NCBI RefSeq assembly: GCF_020497125.1
Contig: NC_059082.1
Span: forward strand, 47,514,524-47,578,523
Length of the DNA stretch: 64,000 nucleotides
Origin: Mauremys mutica
Lineage: Eukaryota > Chordata > Testudines > Geoemydidae
Direction of reading: 5' to 3'
The notes beneath the pieces are model-generated. The model did no database searches. It was not told the DNA's origin and saw only the letters and a program-made list of their open reading frames with translations. Every line of letters begins with the position of its first letter. Within the stretch, counting starts at the first letter, position 1. This document shows, piece after piece, positions 1 to 9,930 of the stretch. The translations under genes were made by a program, and so were the position numbers.

Positions 1-447
1 AGAGGTGGACGATAAGGTGCGAGGAGTTGACAACGGCCATAAGTGCAGCGATGATCGCAGCGGGCTCCATGCTCGCAGTGCTGTGGCGTACGCGCTGTAA
101 CTGACAAGAGAAGGGCGCAAACAGATTTCCCGCCGGAGCTTTCAGGGAGGGAGGGCGTGATTGACGGTTCAATGACAATAGTTACCCAAAAGCACCCTCG
201 ACACATTTTTCCCCCAGGAGGCATTGGGAGCTCTACCCAGCATTCCAATGGGCAGCGGAGACTGCGGGAACTGTGGGATAGCTTCCCACAGTGCACCACT
301 CCCAAAGTCGACGCCAGCCCCGTTACTGTGGACTCAGAAATTCGAATTAGTGTATTTACTGTGGATACACAAATTCGACTTCATAAGGTCGAATCCACAA
401 ATTCGACTTAAGTAGATTCGAAATAGTCTTGTAGTGTAGACAAGGCC
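1..447 (-). mobile_element. Harbinger-type DNA transposon, terminal fragment
   Basis: The stretch is the reverse complement of the left end of the Harbinger element at 11101 (shared terminal bases GGCCTTGTCTACACTA, then the same TTCGAA-rich subterminal region and the same CCGCTGCCCATTGG segment). The terminus lies at 447; the rest of the element is off the left edge. Near 61-80 the minus strand shows the start of the transposase reading frame seen again at 11487. Neither strand has an intact gene. Confidence 0.85.
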
Positions 448-576
448 TCAGTGGAGCTGCACTGCTGCTGGTGCACAGATAGGAAATGTTATGGAAGAGA
501 GAGCTCCAGCAGGTAGCAGCATGTTAGACAAGAAAAGCATCTGTCCTTGGAATGAACAAGTAATGGTAACGGTGGC
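448..576. other. Anonymous host flank between two insertions
   Basis: About 130 bases between the Harbinger terminus and the family B LTR. The last five bases, GTGGC (572-576), are repeated at 24849-24853 on the other side of the family B block, so this is the left flank of that insertion site, presumably CCDC78 intron. No exon or repeat was recognised. Confidence 0.5.
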
Positions 577-1368
577 TGTTATAAACATACAGTTAAGGGT
601 AGCATAAAATTCCTCCTTTACCTGTAAAGGGTTAAGAAGCTTAAATAACTTGGTTGGCACCTGACCAAAAGGACCAATGAGGGAAAAGATACTTTTAAAT
701 TGTGTGGGAAGGTTTTTGTTTTGTGTTTCTTTGTGTTTTGGGGGGCGGGGGGGTTAGTGAGGAATTAGGGCAGGGAAAATACATTTTTAAAGCCATACCT
801 GAACTAAGGATTTAAGATTACAAATTGTAAGTAATAGGAAGGAAACGTGTAAATTATGTTTTGTTTTAGCTTATGAATTGTTTTTATGCTAAGAGGAAGG
901 TTTATTTTTGTTTTTTTGTAACTTTAAAGTTTTGCCTAGAGGGGAATTTTGTGTGTTTTGAATTATTACCCTGTAAAATTACTTTTTATTTTGATTTTAC
1001 AGAGGTGCTTTTTTAACTTTTTTTTATAATGAAGTTTTGTTTTTTTTAAGAATTTGATTGGTTTTTAGTGTTCTAAAAACCCAAGGGTTTGCTTTGTGCT
1101 TACCTTGTTAACCTATTTGCTTGGTATATTATTTTTAAGCCTTTCCAGGAAAAGGGGTGAAGGGATATTTTGGGGAAACAGGAACTTCAAGTGGTTCTTT
1201 TCCTAAATTTTTGTTTAACTTACTTGGTGGTGGCAGCAGTACCCATTCAAGGACAAGGAAGGATTTGTGGCTTGGAAAAGTTTTTAACCTAAGCTGGTGA
1301 AATATAAGCTTAGGAGGTCTTTTATGCAGGTCCCCACATTTATATCCCAGAGTTTAGAGTGGGGAGGG
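577..1368 (+). repeat. Family B 5' LTR, truncated at its 3' end
   Basis: Aligns by eye with the LTRs at 23128-24848 and 46844-51108: shared blocks include CTGTAAAGGGTTAAGAAG, GGCACCTGACC, TTTAAAGTTTTGCCTAGAGG and CCTAAGCTGGT. It lacks the final CCTGACA and primer-binding site because a deletion joins it to integrase. Confidence 0.85.
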
Positions 1369-1379
1369 AATGGACAACT

Positions 1380-1662
1380 AGTGGTTGCTCTTTGCCTACA
1401 GGGCTGTACCACATGCCAGTTTAGGGTTTTCACCATTTGAACTTGTGTATGGCCGTGAGGTGAAGGGGCCATTACAGTTGGTGAAGCAGCAATGGGAGGG
1501 GTATACGCCTTCTCCAGGAACTAACATTCTGGACTTCATAAACAACCTACAAAACACCCTCCGACCCTCTTTAGCCCTTGCTAGAGAAAACCTAAAACAT
1601 GCTCAGGAAGAGAAAAAAGCCTGGTATAATAAACATGCCAGAGAACGTTCCTTCAAAGTAGG
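1380..1662 (+). pseudogene. Family B integrase, C-terminal half (first of three pieces)
   Basis: The plus frame encodes the end of a Gypsy integrase core and the following helical linker: the block FSPFELVYGREVKGPL is the typical motif just after the catalytic glutamate, followed by a lysine-rich segment. The reading frame is cut at 1662 by the family A insertion, resumes at 10020-10055 (GDEVVVLKAL), is cut again by the hAT insertion and finishes at 19852-20015. The frame is continuous across both insertions once each duplicated target site is counted once, so both insertions hit a still-recognisable integrase gene. The DDE residues themselves are not in the retained portion. Non-functional. 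Confidence 0.88.
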
Positions 1663-2537
1663 TGTAAGGGTTCCCCTGTCGGGCGAGGGGTCGCTCTTCG
1701 CCCTCTGGGCGCCTGGGGACCAGGCCGCCTCACTACATACGAGTAGTACAGTCTATGAATCTACAAAGCCCAAGCCCTGGCTCAGGGCGGGGCACAAACA
1801 CAGGCACAGGGCTCAGACCCTAAGGCAGGGCTGAGCAGCAGTTCAAGTCTAAAGGCCTCCTCGGGCCAGGGAGAGGGGGACGTCTGCCACCCCTGGAAGG
1901 GTGGCAGGGGGGGATGCAGGCCCTCCCACTCCACTGCGTCCCAGCCCGGGGCCCTAACAGCAGCAGAAACTCACTGCTGTCAGTGGGGATCCAGGCCGCA
2001 ACACACTGACATCGTTTCTGGCAGTGCTGCAGCCAGACTGGGGTCGGCTGCCCCCGGGCTACTTCCACCTTCCCCCTCCTCAAGTACCTGAGTCATCATG
2101 GTTTCGGCAGAGGGTTCAACCACCATCGGCTCCTCAGGGTAAGTGTGCTCAGGTGGGCTCAGCGGATCCTCGGGGTTGGCGGCCACCGTCAGGCTCGGCT
2201 CCTCCTCTGGGTAGCGGGAGCGGGGCAGGCTCGGCCAGTCCTCCTCCTGGTAGCGGGAGCGGGGCAGGCTCGGCCAGTCCTCCTCTGGGTAGCGAGCGAG
2301 GGGGAGGCTGGGTCGGCTGCTGCCTTCTGCGGCCTCCCCAGCAGAAGCTTGGTTGTGGACGTCCAGCCTTGCTGATGGCTGGGGCCTTACTGAGCCCGGA
2401 GGGCCCGCCTTTGTACTTCCGGGCCGGTGCTTGACCCTTTGTGGGGCAGGCCCAGAGCCCCATAGCTCCGCCCAGTCTGGCCTCTGGCTGGGCTCCTCGT
2501 CCTCCGGGGCACCTGAGGACCAGGCTGCCTCACTACA
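1663..2537 (-). repeat. Family A 3' LTR
   Basis: On the minus strand it begins TGTAGTGAGGC and ends AACCCTTACA, the same termini as the solo LTR at 23264-24177. About 875 bases. It carries a 39-bp tandem repeat (2200-2316) and a long open frame (about 2621 to 1980) that starts upstream of the LTR. Confidence 0.9.
2200..2316 (-). repeat. 39-bp tandem repeat inside family A LTR
   Basis: Three units of 39 bases, the last diverging. On the minus strand each unit reads as a 13-residue block of the form RSRYPEEDWPSLP. The LTR copy at 9594-9710 also has about three units, the solo LTR at 23264 has four, so unit number varies between LTR copies. Confidence 0.85.
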
Positions 2538-2550
2538 ACCCCCCCCCCCC
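2538..2550 (-). other. Polypurine tract of the family A element
   Basis: A run of about 12 G on the minus strand directly before the LTR start TTGTAGTG. This is where plus-strand synthesis is primed in LTR retrotransposons. Confidence 0.8.
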
Positions 2551-3057
2551 ATGCAAGTCTGGCTCCCGTGCAGCGGGGCCGGACCCGTCCATGCCTCCCA
2601 CCCGGGAAAGAAAGTCTGCATTCGCGTAGTCTTTCTTGGCCCTGTGGTGGACCGTAAAGGCGTAAGGCTGTAGCGCTAGGTACCACCTCTGCAGCCTCGT
2701 GTTATGGTCTTTCATTCGGGCCAACCATTGGAGCGCGGCATGGTCCGTAATAAGCGTGAAAGGGGCTCCGAGGAGATAATACTGTAAGGCATTGCACGCC
2801 CATTTTACAGTGAGGGCCTCTTTCTCCACCACCGCGTAGTTCTTCTCCCTGGGGAACAGCTTCCTGCTGATATATATGACCAGGTGTTCTTCCTCATCAA
2901 CCTCTTGGGAGAGGACCGCGCCGAGTCCCACCTCCGAGGCGTCTGTCTGGAGGATGAAGGCCCGGTCAAAATCAGGGCTGTAGAGGACGGGTTCGCGGCA
3001 GAGGCTTGCCTTGAGGGTCTGGAATGCCGCGTCGCACTCTCGGCTCCACCGTATCTG
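2551..3057 (-). pseudogene. Family A RNase H domain
   Basis: The minus frame shows the Gypsy-type RNase H: a LQTDASEVGLGAVLSQ block (first catalytic aspartate), a glutamate in the KNYAVVEKEALTVKWA helix, then ITDHAALQWLA and HHRAKKDYANADFLSR at the end. A stop around 3058 separates it from reverse transcriptase. In Gmr1-like elements RNase H is the last pol domain, and here it runs straight into the purine tract and LTR, as expected. Confidence 0.9.
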
Positions 3058-4075
3058 TCATGGACTGTCCTTGGCCAGCAATCCAGTCAAGGGGGCCGCG
3101 ATGGCCGCGAACTGAGGGATGAACCACCGATAATAGCCGGCCAGCCCCAGGAACTGGCGTACCTGGCACTTCGTGGCTGGTGGGGGGCAGGTTGCAATAG
3201 CCTGAACCTTCCCTACGAGGGGTTTTACTAGTCCATTCCCGACGGTATACCCCAGGTAGGTCGTTTCTTGCCAACCAATACGACACTTCTTCGAGTTGGC
3301 GGTCAACCCGGCAGCCCGCAGGGACCTCAGGACTGCGGCCACCCGCTCGAGGTGGTCCTCCCATTGGTGGCTATAAATGACCACATCGTCCAGGTATGCG
3401 GCGGCGTAGTCCTGATGGGGGAAGAGGAGGCAGTCCATCAGCCGCTGAAACATAGCCGGGGCCCCATGGAGGCCGAAGGGCATCCGGGTGAATTGATACA
3501 GGCCCGTAGGGGTGGCGAAAGCGGTCTTCTCCCTGGAGCCCGGCTTGAGGGGAATCTGCCAATACCCCTTGCTCAGATCAAGAGTAGTGATGTACCGGGC
3601 CTCTCCCAACCGGCCGAGCAACTCATCTACTTGGGGCATCGGGTAGGCGTCAAACTTCGAGATGGCGTTGACGCATCTGAAGTCGATGCAAAACCTGGCG
3701 GCCGGGAGGAGGAATTACACCCTTTCCAGCCAGAGCCCATCAAAGCTTCCCTCTCAGGGAAGCCAGTTAACAAGCGGTTCTAAAACTGCTTCTAAATTTA
3801 ATAACTGGTTCATGCGAACCGGCTCCAGCTCACCCCTGCAAAGGCCTGGTCACCCCTCGGACCACCACCCCCAGCTCCGTCTGAATGATGTGCTGGACGA
3901 GGGTGGTGCACCCCGGGTGTGTTGTGAAGGTGCGGGGGAACGCCAGTAGGAGAGACCGGATCTGTTTGAGTTGTTCTGTCGTCAGTGTCGGTCCAAGCTG
4001 GGGGCCTTCGGGGTCCACCGGATCTGTTACCTGGGGCCCCAGCTCAGGGTCCGGCTGGTAGGGGTTAATCAACAG
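3058..4075 (-). pseudogene. Family A reverse transcriptase, interrupted
   Basis: Minus-strand RT. The N-terminal leader (LTTEQLKQIRSLLLAFP, about 4000) follows integrase directly. The palm is seen as FCIDF, ITTLDLSKGYWQIPLK and the catalytic box AAYLDDVVIYS near 3400, then FLGLAGYYRWFIPQF of the connection region. About 40 codons between the leader and FCIDF are replaced by a hAT fragment (3719-3838). A stop at 3058 ends the frame. The polymerase lies downstream of integrase, unlike standard Gypsy. Confidence 0.9.
3719..3838 (-). mobile_element. hAT fragment inside the RT
   Basis: On the minus strand the piece begins CAGGGGTGAGCTGGAGCCGG and continues with the AACCGGTTGTTAAATTT-type sequence also seen at the right edge element (63077). 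The other end is not resolved, and RT codons are missing at the site, so a deletion accompanied or followed insertion. Confidence 0.7.
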
Positions 4076-4083
4076 CCCCTCTC

Positions 4084-5462
4084 ACTCTCGCCACGGTTTT
4101 AGAAGGTTCACATGGTAGCGTTGTTTCTTTTTGCGCCGGTCGGGCTGGTAGATCTCATACGTGACAGGCCCGACCTGCCGGATCGCCTCGTAAGGTCCTT
4201 ACCACCGGGCCAGAATCTTTGATTCGCTAGACAGGAGGAGGAGTACAACCCGGTCCCCAGGTTGGTAGCCGCGAGTCTGCACCCCGCGGTTGTAGGCCTG
4301 AGCCTGAGTCTCCTGGGCGTCTTTCAAGTTCTCGCGGGCCGGGGCCCCAGCCTGTGCCAGGCGCTCCTGAAGTTGCAGGACATATTTCAAGAGGCCCTGG
4401 GCGGGGGACGGGGCTTGCTCCCATGTCTCTCACAATTAGGTCCAAGAGGCCTCGGGGCCGTCGGCAATATAGTAACTTGAACGGGGAGAACTTGGTGGAG
4501 GACTGCGGGACCTCCCGGATTGCCAGGAGCAGCAGTTGTAGTAACTGGTCCCAGCGGCGGAGGTCATCTGGGGAAAACTTACGTAACATGCTCTTAAGAG
4601 TCCGATTAAATCGTTCGACCAGCCCATCGGTCTGAAGATGGTAAACGGACGTACGCAGCTGCTTGATCCCCAAGACCTCACACACCTGCCGTAATAGCCG
4701 AGCGGTAAAGTTGGTGCCCTGGTCCGTAAGGATTTCTCGGGGCAAACTGACGCGGGCGAAGATTTTCACGAGCTCGCCGGCGATGCTACGGGCCGTGATA
4801 GTCCGGAGGGATACGGCCTTGGGGAACCGGGTAGCGTAGTCCAGCAGGACCAGTATATACTGGAATCCTGCGGCGTTTTTGGGAAGCGGGTCCACCAGGT
4901 CCATGGCCACCTGCTCGAAGGGGGTCTCGATTAATGGCATAGGAACCAAGGGTGCCTTAGGGGTCTGGGCCAGCGCAACCAACTGGCAGTCGGGGCAGGA
5001 CCTGCAGTAAGTCCTCACCTCCTGATGTACGCTGGGCCAAAAGAAGCGCGTCAGAATCCGGGACAAAGTCTTCTCGTGGCCGAGGTGTCCAGCTACCTGG
5101 ACGTCATGGGCTAGCTTCATGACGGCTCGCCGATGACACTGAGGCACAAGGAGTTGGGTCTGAAGCTCCCCCGTACGGGAGTCCTTCTCGACCCGGTACA
5201 GGTGTTCCTGCCGTAACTTGAAGTGGGGCCACTGGGCGGCCTGGTGAGGATCTATGATGGTGCCGTCGACAGCGGCCACCTGTTCATACGCCCGCTTGAG
5301 ACTGGGGTCGGCCTGCTGGTCGCGACAGAAGTCCGTCTGAAGCGGGGGCCCCTCCAGTGCCTCCAAGGGAGAGTCCTCTGACTCGTTCATCCACTCGGGG
5401 GGGTCGGGCGTTTCCCCTCGGCCCGTCCCGGCCTCCGGGGGCACTCCTCCCCAGGCCGGCAT
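4084..5462 (-). pseudogene. Family A integrase
   Basis: The minus-strand frame continues directly from protease. It holds the H2C2 zinc-binding module (HRRAVMKLAHD... HLGHEK... CRSCPDCQ, about 5130-4970), the DDE core with D in QVAMDLVDPLP, D in ILTDQGTNF and E in DGLVERFNRTL, a linker, and a C-terminal GPY/F-like module (GPYEAIRQVGPVTYEI) ending YHVNLLKPW near 4090. One frameshift lies near 4390. Its position between protease and RT is the diagnostic Gmr1-like arrangement. Inserts cDNA into host DNA in a working element. Confidence 0.92.
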
Positions 5463-6182
5463 GACCCTTGGGTGTTCCCCAGTGCAGCAGCGGAGGATTT
5501 CTGCAAACTCGGGCCAGTCTCAGCCCAGGATCACCGGATACGCCAGGCGCAGGGCAAGGCCCACTTCCATTGGTCGGGTGACTCCTTCTACCGTTAGTTG
5601 GGCCCGAGCACTGGGGTACGGCCGAACATCCCCGTGGATGCACTGCAGTCTGATCATCCACAAGTGGGGGTCGGCCCGGGGCCCCAAGCTGTGGCGGACC
5701 AGCATCTGGCCACAGCCAGAATCGATGAGAGCCACCGTTGGGGACCCCTCCAGGACCACGGGCACCGTAATTTTGGCGGCATGGGGACGTCGGGCGCAGG
5801 CTTCCCCAGAGCAAACCTGGCCGAAGTGGCACTCCATCGTCGGACAGTCCCGGCGTAGGTGCCCATACTCCCCATAGGAGAAACAGGGTCCCAGGTCAGC
5901 TCGACCCGGCTGGGGACGTGTTCCTGCGGCCCCCCCGGGAGAGCCCCGGGTGGCCTCCCGCGCTATGGGAGGCGGGGTGGGCGCTGGTCGCCTTGCGGCC
6001 TCTGTGGGTCGGTGTCGGGGCTCGGGCCCCCGGGCGGAACCTCGGGAGTCAGCCCGGGGAAGGGAGGTCCTCCTCTCGGGGTTGGGGCAACCCACCCCGG
6101 AGGTGGTGACTCGGGGGGTCGGACCCACTGACGTCTCCGCCGCCAGAAAGTTCTCCATCAAGGTGATGGCAGCCACCAGCAT
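5463..6182 (-). pseudogene. Family A zinc knuckle and aspartic protease
   Basis: A gag-type zinc knuckle CFSYGEYGHLRRDC (about 5885-5844) has tyrosine where the second cysteine should be. It is followed by a retropepsin-like segment with ALIDSGCGQMLV (catalytic DSG near 5723) and a later VILG flap-end motif. The frame then passes into integrase without an RT between them. Stops and shifts lie at both ends. Processing of gag-pol would be its role in an active copy. Confidence 0.85.
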
Positions 6183-6896
6183 CGAGGGTCAATGGCGGAG
6201 GACCCAGGCCTTTCCCCGCGGCGGGAGTATATGGAGAAACTGCTCCAACACGATTTGCTCCGTGAGCTCCTCCGGCGTTCGGGTCTCGGGTTGCAGCCAC
6301 CACTTACACGTCTCCCTTAGTTCCTGGGCCACCATCCGGGGCCGGGCCCCAGTGGGGTAGGTCAGGCTCCTAAACCGCTGGCGGAAGGTCTCCGGGCTCA
6401 CATCCAGGGCGTCCAGAATTGCCGCCTTTACTTGGCGGTAATCTTGGGCGGCCTCCGTAGACAGGCCCCGATAGACCGTCTGGGCGGTCCCCGTCAAGTA
6501 CGGGGCCAAGAGGGAAGCCCACTGGTGTGGGGCCCACCCCGTGACGACGGCTACCTACTCAAATGTTACCAGGAAGGCTTCTGGGTCGTCGCTGGGACTC
6601 ATCTTGGTCAGCCAGATTGGTGGGTTCGGCCGCGGGGTCCCCTCGGAGCCCCCCGGCTGGGGCTCTGTGGGTCGGGACAGCGCCACGGCGAACTGTTGGA
6701 GGCATTCCCTCTGGAAGTCCTGATGCTGTGTGGCCAGGTCTTGCACCAGCTGGTGCTGCTGAGCTCCTAGCTGTTCAACCAGCTTTTGCTATTGCTGGAG
6801 CTGGGCGGCCTGCTGCTCTTGCTGTTGCTGGAGCTGGGCCGCCTGCTGTCGCTCCTGGCTTTCAGTCAGGAAGGCGAAGAGCTGAGACAGATCCAT
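6183..6896 (-). pseudogene. Family A gag with SCAN-like capsid domain
   Basis: Starts at an ATG at 6896 (MDLSQLFAFLTESQERQQ), with a glutamine-rich coiled-coil N-terminus containing one stop near 6790. From about 6401 to 6140 the sequence matches the SCAN fold pattern: [12 protein letters not shown], a WLQPETRT turn, then [22 protein letters not shown] domains of vertebrate zinc-finger proteins are understood to derive from the capsid of Gmr1-like elements, so this is the parental type of domain rather than a host SCAN gene. Two stops break the frame. Confidence 0.82.
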
Positions 6897-6981
6897 GTCT
6901 TGGGGGGTGGGGAGGTTCGCTCTCCCCCAGGTCCCCTCTCAGAGGGGTCGAGGGCCCGTGCCCACATTTCTGGGCAAGGGT

Positions 6982-6999
6982 CCCTGGTCAGGTGCCATG
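6982..6999 (-). other. Primer-binding site, family A
   Basis: Immediately inside the LTR end (AACCCTTACA) the minus strand reads CATGGCACCTGACCAGGG. The TGG at its start is what pairs with the CCA end of a tRNA. I cannot name the tRNA. Confidence 0.55.
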
Positions 7000-9930
7000 T
7001 GTAAGGGTTCCCCTGTTGGGCGAGGGGTCGCTCTTCGCCCTCTGAGCACCTGGGGACCAGGCCGCCTCACTACACACGAGTAGTACAGTCTGTGAGTCTA
7101 TAAAGCCCAAGCCCTGGCTCAGGGTGGGGCACACACACAGGCACAGGGCTCAGACCCTCAGGCAGGGCTGAGCAGCAGTTCAAGTCTGTAAGTCTATAAA
7201 GCCCAAGCGGTGGCGGTTTGTTGTTGGTGAGGCCCCGCCATGCCCCCTCCCCCGGGCTGAGCAGGCCCCGGAGCCAGGCTGGGCCGGGCGGCGCCATGTC
7301 CTCCTTCTCGGTGTCGGCCCTAGAGAAGAAGCTCTCGGAGCTGAGCAACTCCCAGCAGAGCGTCCAGACCCTGTCGTGTGGCTCATCCACCACCGCAAGC
7401 ACGCTGGGCCCATCGTCTCCGTGTGGCACCGGGAGCTCCGCAAAGCAAAATCAAGTAGGAAGCTTACATTTCTATATTTGGCGAACGATGTCATCCAGAA
7501 CAGTAAAAGGAAGGGTCCTGAATTCACAAGGGAGTTTGAATCTGTTCTTGTGGATGCTTTTTCTCATGTTGCCAGAGAGGCAGATGAAGGCTGCAAAAAG
7601 CCCTTGGAGCGATTGCTTAATATCTGGCAAGAAAGGAGCGTGTATGGCAGCGAGTTCATACAACAGCTGAAACTTTCTATGGAGGACACCAGTAGCCCTC
7701 CACCAAAAGTTACAGAGGAGAAAAAGTCCTTGAAGCGGACATTTCAGCAGATACAAGAGGAAGAAGATGAGGATTACCCTGGGAGCTACTCGCCTCAGGA
7801 CCCCAGCACTGGGCCATTACTGACTGAGGACTTGATCAAAGCCTTGCAGGACCTGGAAAATGCAGCATCAGGAGATGCCACAGTGCGGCAAAAAATTGCC
7901 TCACTACCACAGGAAGTTCAAGATGTGTCTCTGCTGGAGAAAATTACAGACAAAGAGGCAGCAGAATGTCTTTCGAAAACGGTGGATGAAGCATGTTTGT
8001 TACTAGCGGAGTATAATGGGCGGCTGGCAGCAGAGTTGGAAGACTGATGCCAGCTGGCACGCATGCTGATTGAGTACACCCAGAACCAGAAGGATGTACT
8101 GACAGAGAAAGAGAAAAAGTTAGAAGAGTATAAACAGAAGCTTGCTCGGGTAACCCAGGTCCGCAAGGAGTTGAAATCTCACATCCAGAGCCTTCCAGAT
8201 CTGTCGCTGCTACCCAATGTAACAGGAGGCCTGGCACCTTTGCCATCTGCTGGTGATCTGTTTTCAACTGACTAGAACTAATGGTGCCCGCATTTACTAC
8301 TTCCCCTTAGTACCAGCAAAAGTAAGAAAACTCTCATGTTGACTGGAAATCCAGTCTTCCAATGATCTACCATAGGAATGAACATATAGACCCTACTTTC
8401 AACTTACCAGCTGCACATGCGTGCTCTCTGTGTACAGTGTCTCACGTTGAGGGGAAGATGGAGAGTATGTATGTCCATGTTCTGAAAAGAGTGGGTATAG
8501 AGCCCATATATATTTTGAAAAGAAACTTTTCTCACCTTTTCTCTACTCAGATTAGTTTCTGTTTGCTCTTAGCACTCCCACAGAAGTCATAAGAATCATG
8601 TACATATACCTTGAAAGTTTTTTCAAAGAAATGTTGTGTTTTTCTCTCTAAAAGTGTCTGATTATTTCTGAATCTGTTTTGTCTGTGTTAGTTGGGTTTC
8701 TGACGTTCAAATCTATAAGCAGTAGAGTGGCTAGCGTGCTTTATGGGGGTGTATGCATGTGTGTACTGTACCATACTGGGATCAGGGGGACATGTCCACA
8801 GAGCAACAGTACAGTTAACCTTTTGTTAAATTTATAGTTGCTGTTACTGTTGTAGGAATGACCTCAAGATGGTTCCTATCTGGTGTGGTGCATATGTATA
8901 TACATTGAGACTCGTGCGATGGGCAATAGAAATGAACAGCTTGTTGTTGTGAATTAGGGATAACTTCATAACTTCATTGCTCAGCTGAGCAATGCAGAAC
9001 TGGTTACTAGACATGAGTAGAAGTGAATTTTATTCTGACTCCCTTGTATTATATTTATACCACATTTTCCCTCTGTATTATATAAATGTAAATGCTACAG
9101 ACATTTAACTAGCCAAGAGGTTGGAGTGGTGGAATAAAGCTAATGATATCTCAGAGAAAAAAAAAAAGCCCTGGCTCAGGGCGGGGCACAAACACAGGTA
9201 CAGGGCTCAGACCCTCAGGCAGGGCTGAGCAGCAATTCAAGTCTAAAGGCCTCCTCAGGCCAGGGAGAGGGGGACGTCTGCCACCCCTGGAAGGGTGGCA
9301 GGGGGGGACGCAGGCCCTCCCACTCCACTGCGTCCCAGCCTGGGGCCCTAGCAGCGGCAGAAACTCGCTGATGTCAGTGGGGATCCAGGCCGCAACACAC
9401 TGACATCGGTTCTGGCAGTGCTGCAGCCAGACTGGGGTCGGCTGCCCTTGGGCTACTTCCACCTTCCCCCTCCTCAAGTACCTGAGTTGTCGTGGTTTCG
9501 GCAGAGGGTTCAACCACCATCGGCTCCTCAGGCTAAGTGTGCTCGAGTGGGCTCAGCGGGTCCTCGGGGTTGGCGGCCACCGTCAGGCTCGACTCCTCCT
9601 CCGGGTAGCGGGAGCGGGGCAGGCTCGGCCAGTCTTCCTCCGGGTAGCAGGAGTGGGGCAGGCTTGGCCAGTCCTCCTCCAGGTAGCGAGCGAGGGGGAG
9701 GCTGGGTCGGTCGCTGCCTTCTGCGGCCTCCCCAGTGGGAGCTCGGTCGTGGACGTCGGCCTTGCTGATGGCTGGGGCCTTACTGAGCCCGGAGGGCCCG
9801 CCTTTGTACTTCCGGGCCGGTGCTTGACCCTTTGTGGGGCGGGCCCAGAGCCCCGTAGCTCCGCCCAGTCTGGCCTCCGGCAGGGCTTCTCGTTCTCCAG
9901 GGCGCCTGGGGACCAGGCCGCCTCACTACA
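7000..9930 (-). repeat. Family A LTR interrupted by a retrocopy
   Basis: The minus-strand LTR begins at 9930 (TGTAGTGAGGCGG) and ends at 7000 (CTTACA). The RPRD1B retrocopy (7209-9165) lies inside. A segment of about 95 bases (7089-7183) is repeated as 7184-7208 plus about 9168-9244, so the retrocopy sits in the second unit of a short tandem duplication. The 39-bp repeat is at 9594-9710. Confidence 0.85.
7209..9165 (+). pseudogene. RPRD1B: Processed pseudogene of RPRD1B
   Basis: Intronless copy with 5' leader, a full-length coding region at 7296-8275, about 875 bases of 3' UTR, a polyadenylation signal AATAAA at 9133 and a run of about 12 A ending at 9167. The product is the RNA polymerase II CTD-binding protein RPRD1B: CID domain (LIHHRKHAGPIVSVWHRELR... 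LANDVIQNSKRKGPEF) and a C-terminal coiled coil ending AGDLFSTD. RPRD1A fits worse (central region and C-terminus follow 1B). The coding region is 980 bases, one short of 326 codons plus stop: one base is lost near 7375 (LSLWLI becomes LSCGS). A TGA at 8045 replaces an arginine codon, CGA to TGA, a CpG-type change; the next codon changed CGC to TGC. So it is young but dead. A short AAGC repeat may be the target duplication. Confidence 0.93.

Noticed and set aside
1980..2621. LTR-spanning ORF as a bona fide gene
   Set aside because: Kept only as a finding: the other LTR copies have a stop or frameshift, and repeat units are multiples of three, so openness alone is not proof.
6140..6509. A host SCAN-domain gene
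   Set aside because: The SCAN-like segment is followed by a zinc knuckle, protease, integrase and RT on the same strand between LTRs, so it is the retrotransposon capsid.
7296..8275. A functional RPRD1B gene
   Set aside because: Intronless with poly(A) tail, one frameshift and one stop, and located inside an LTR.
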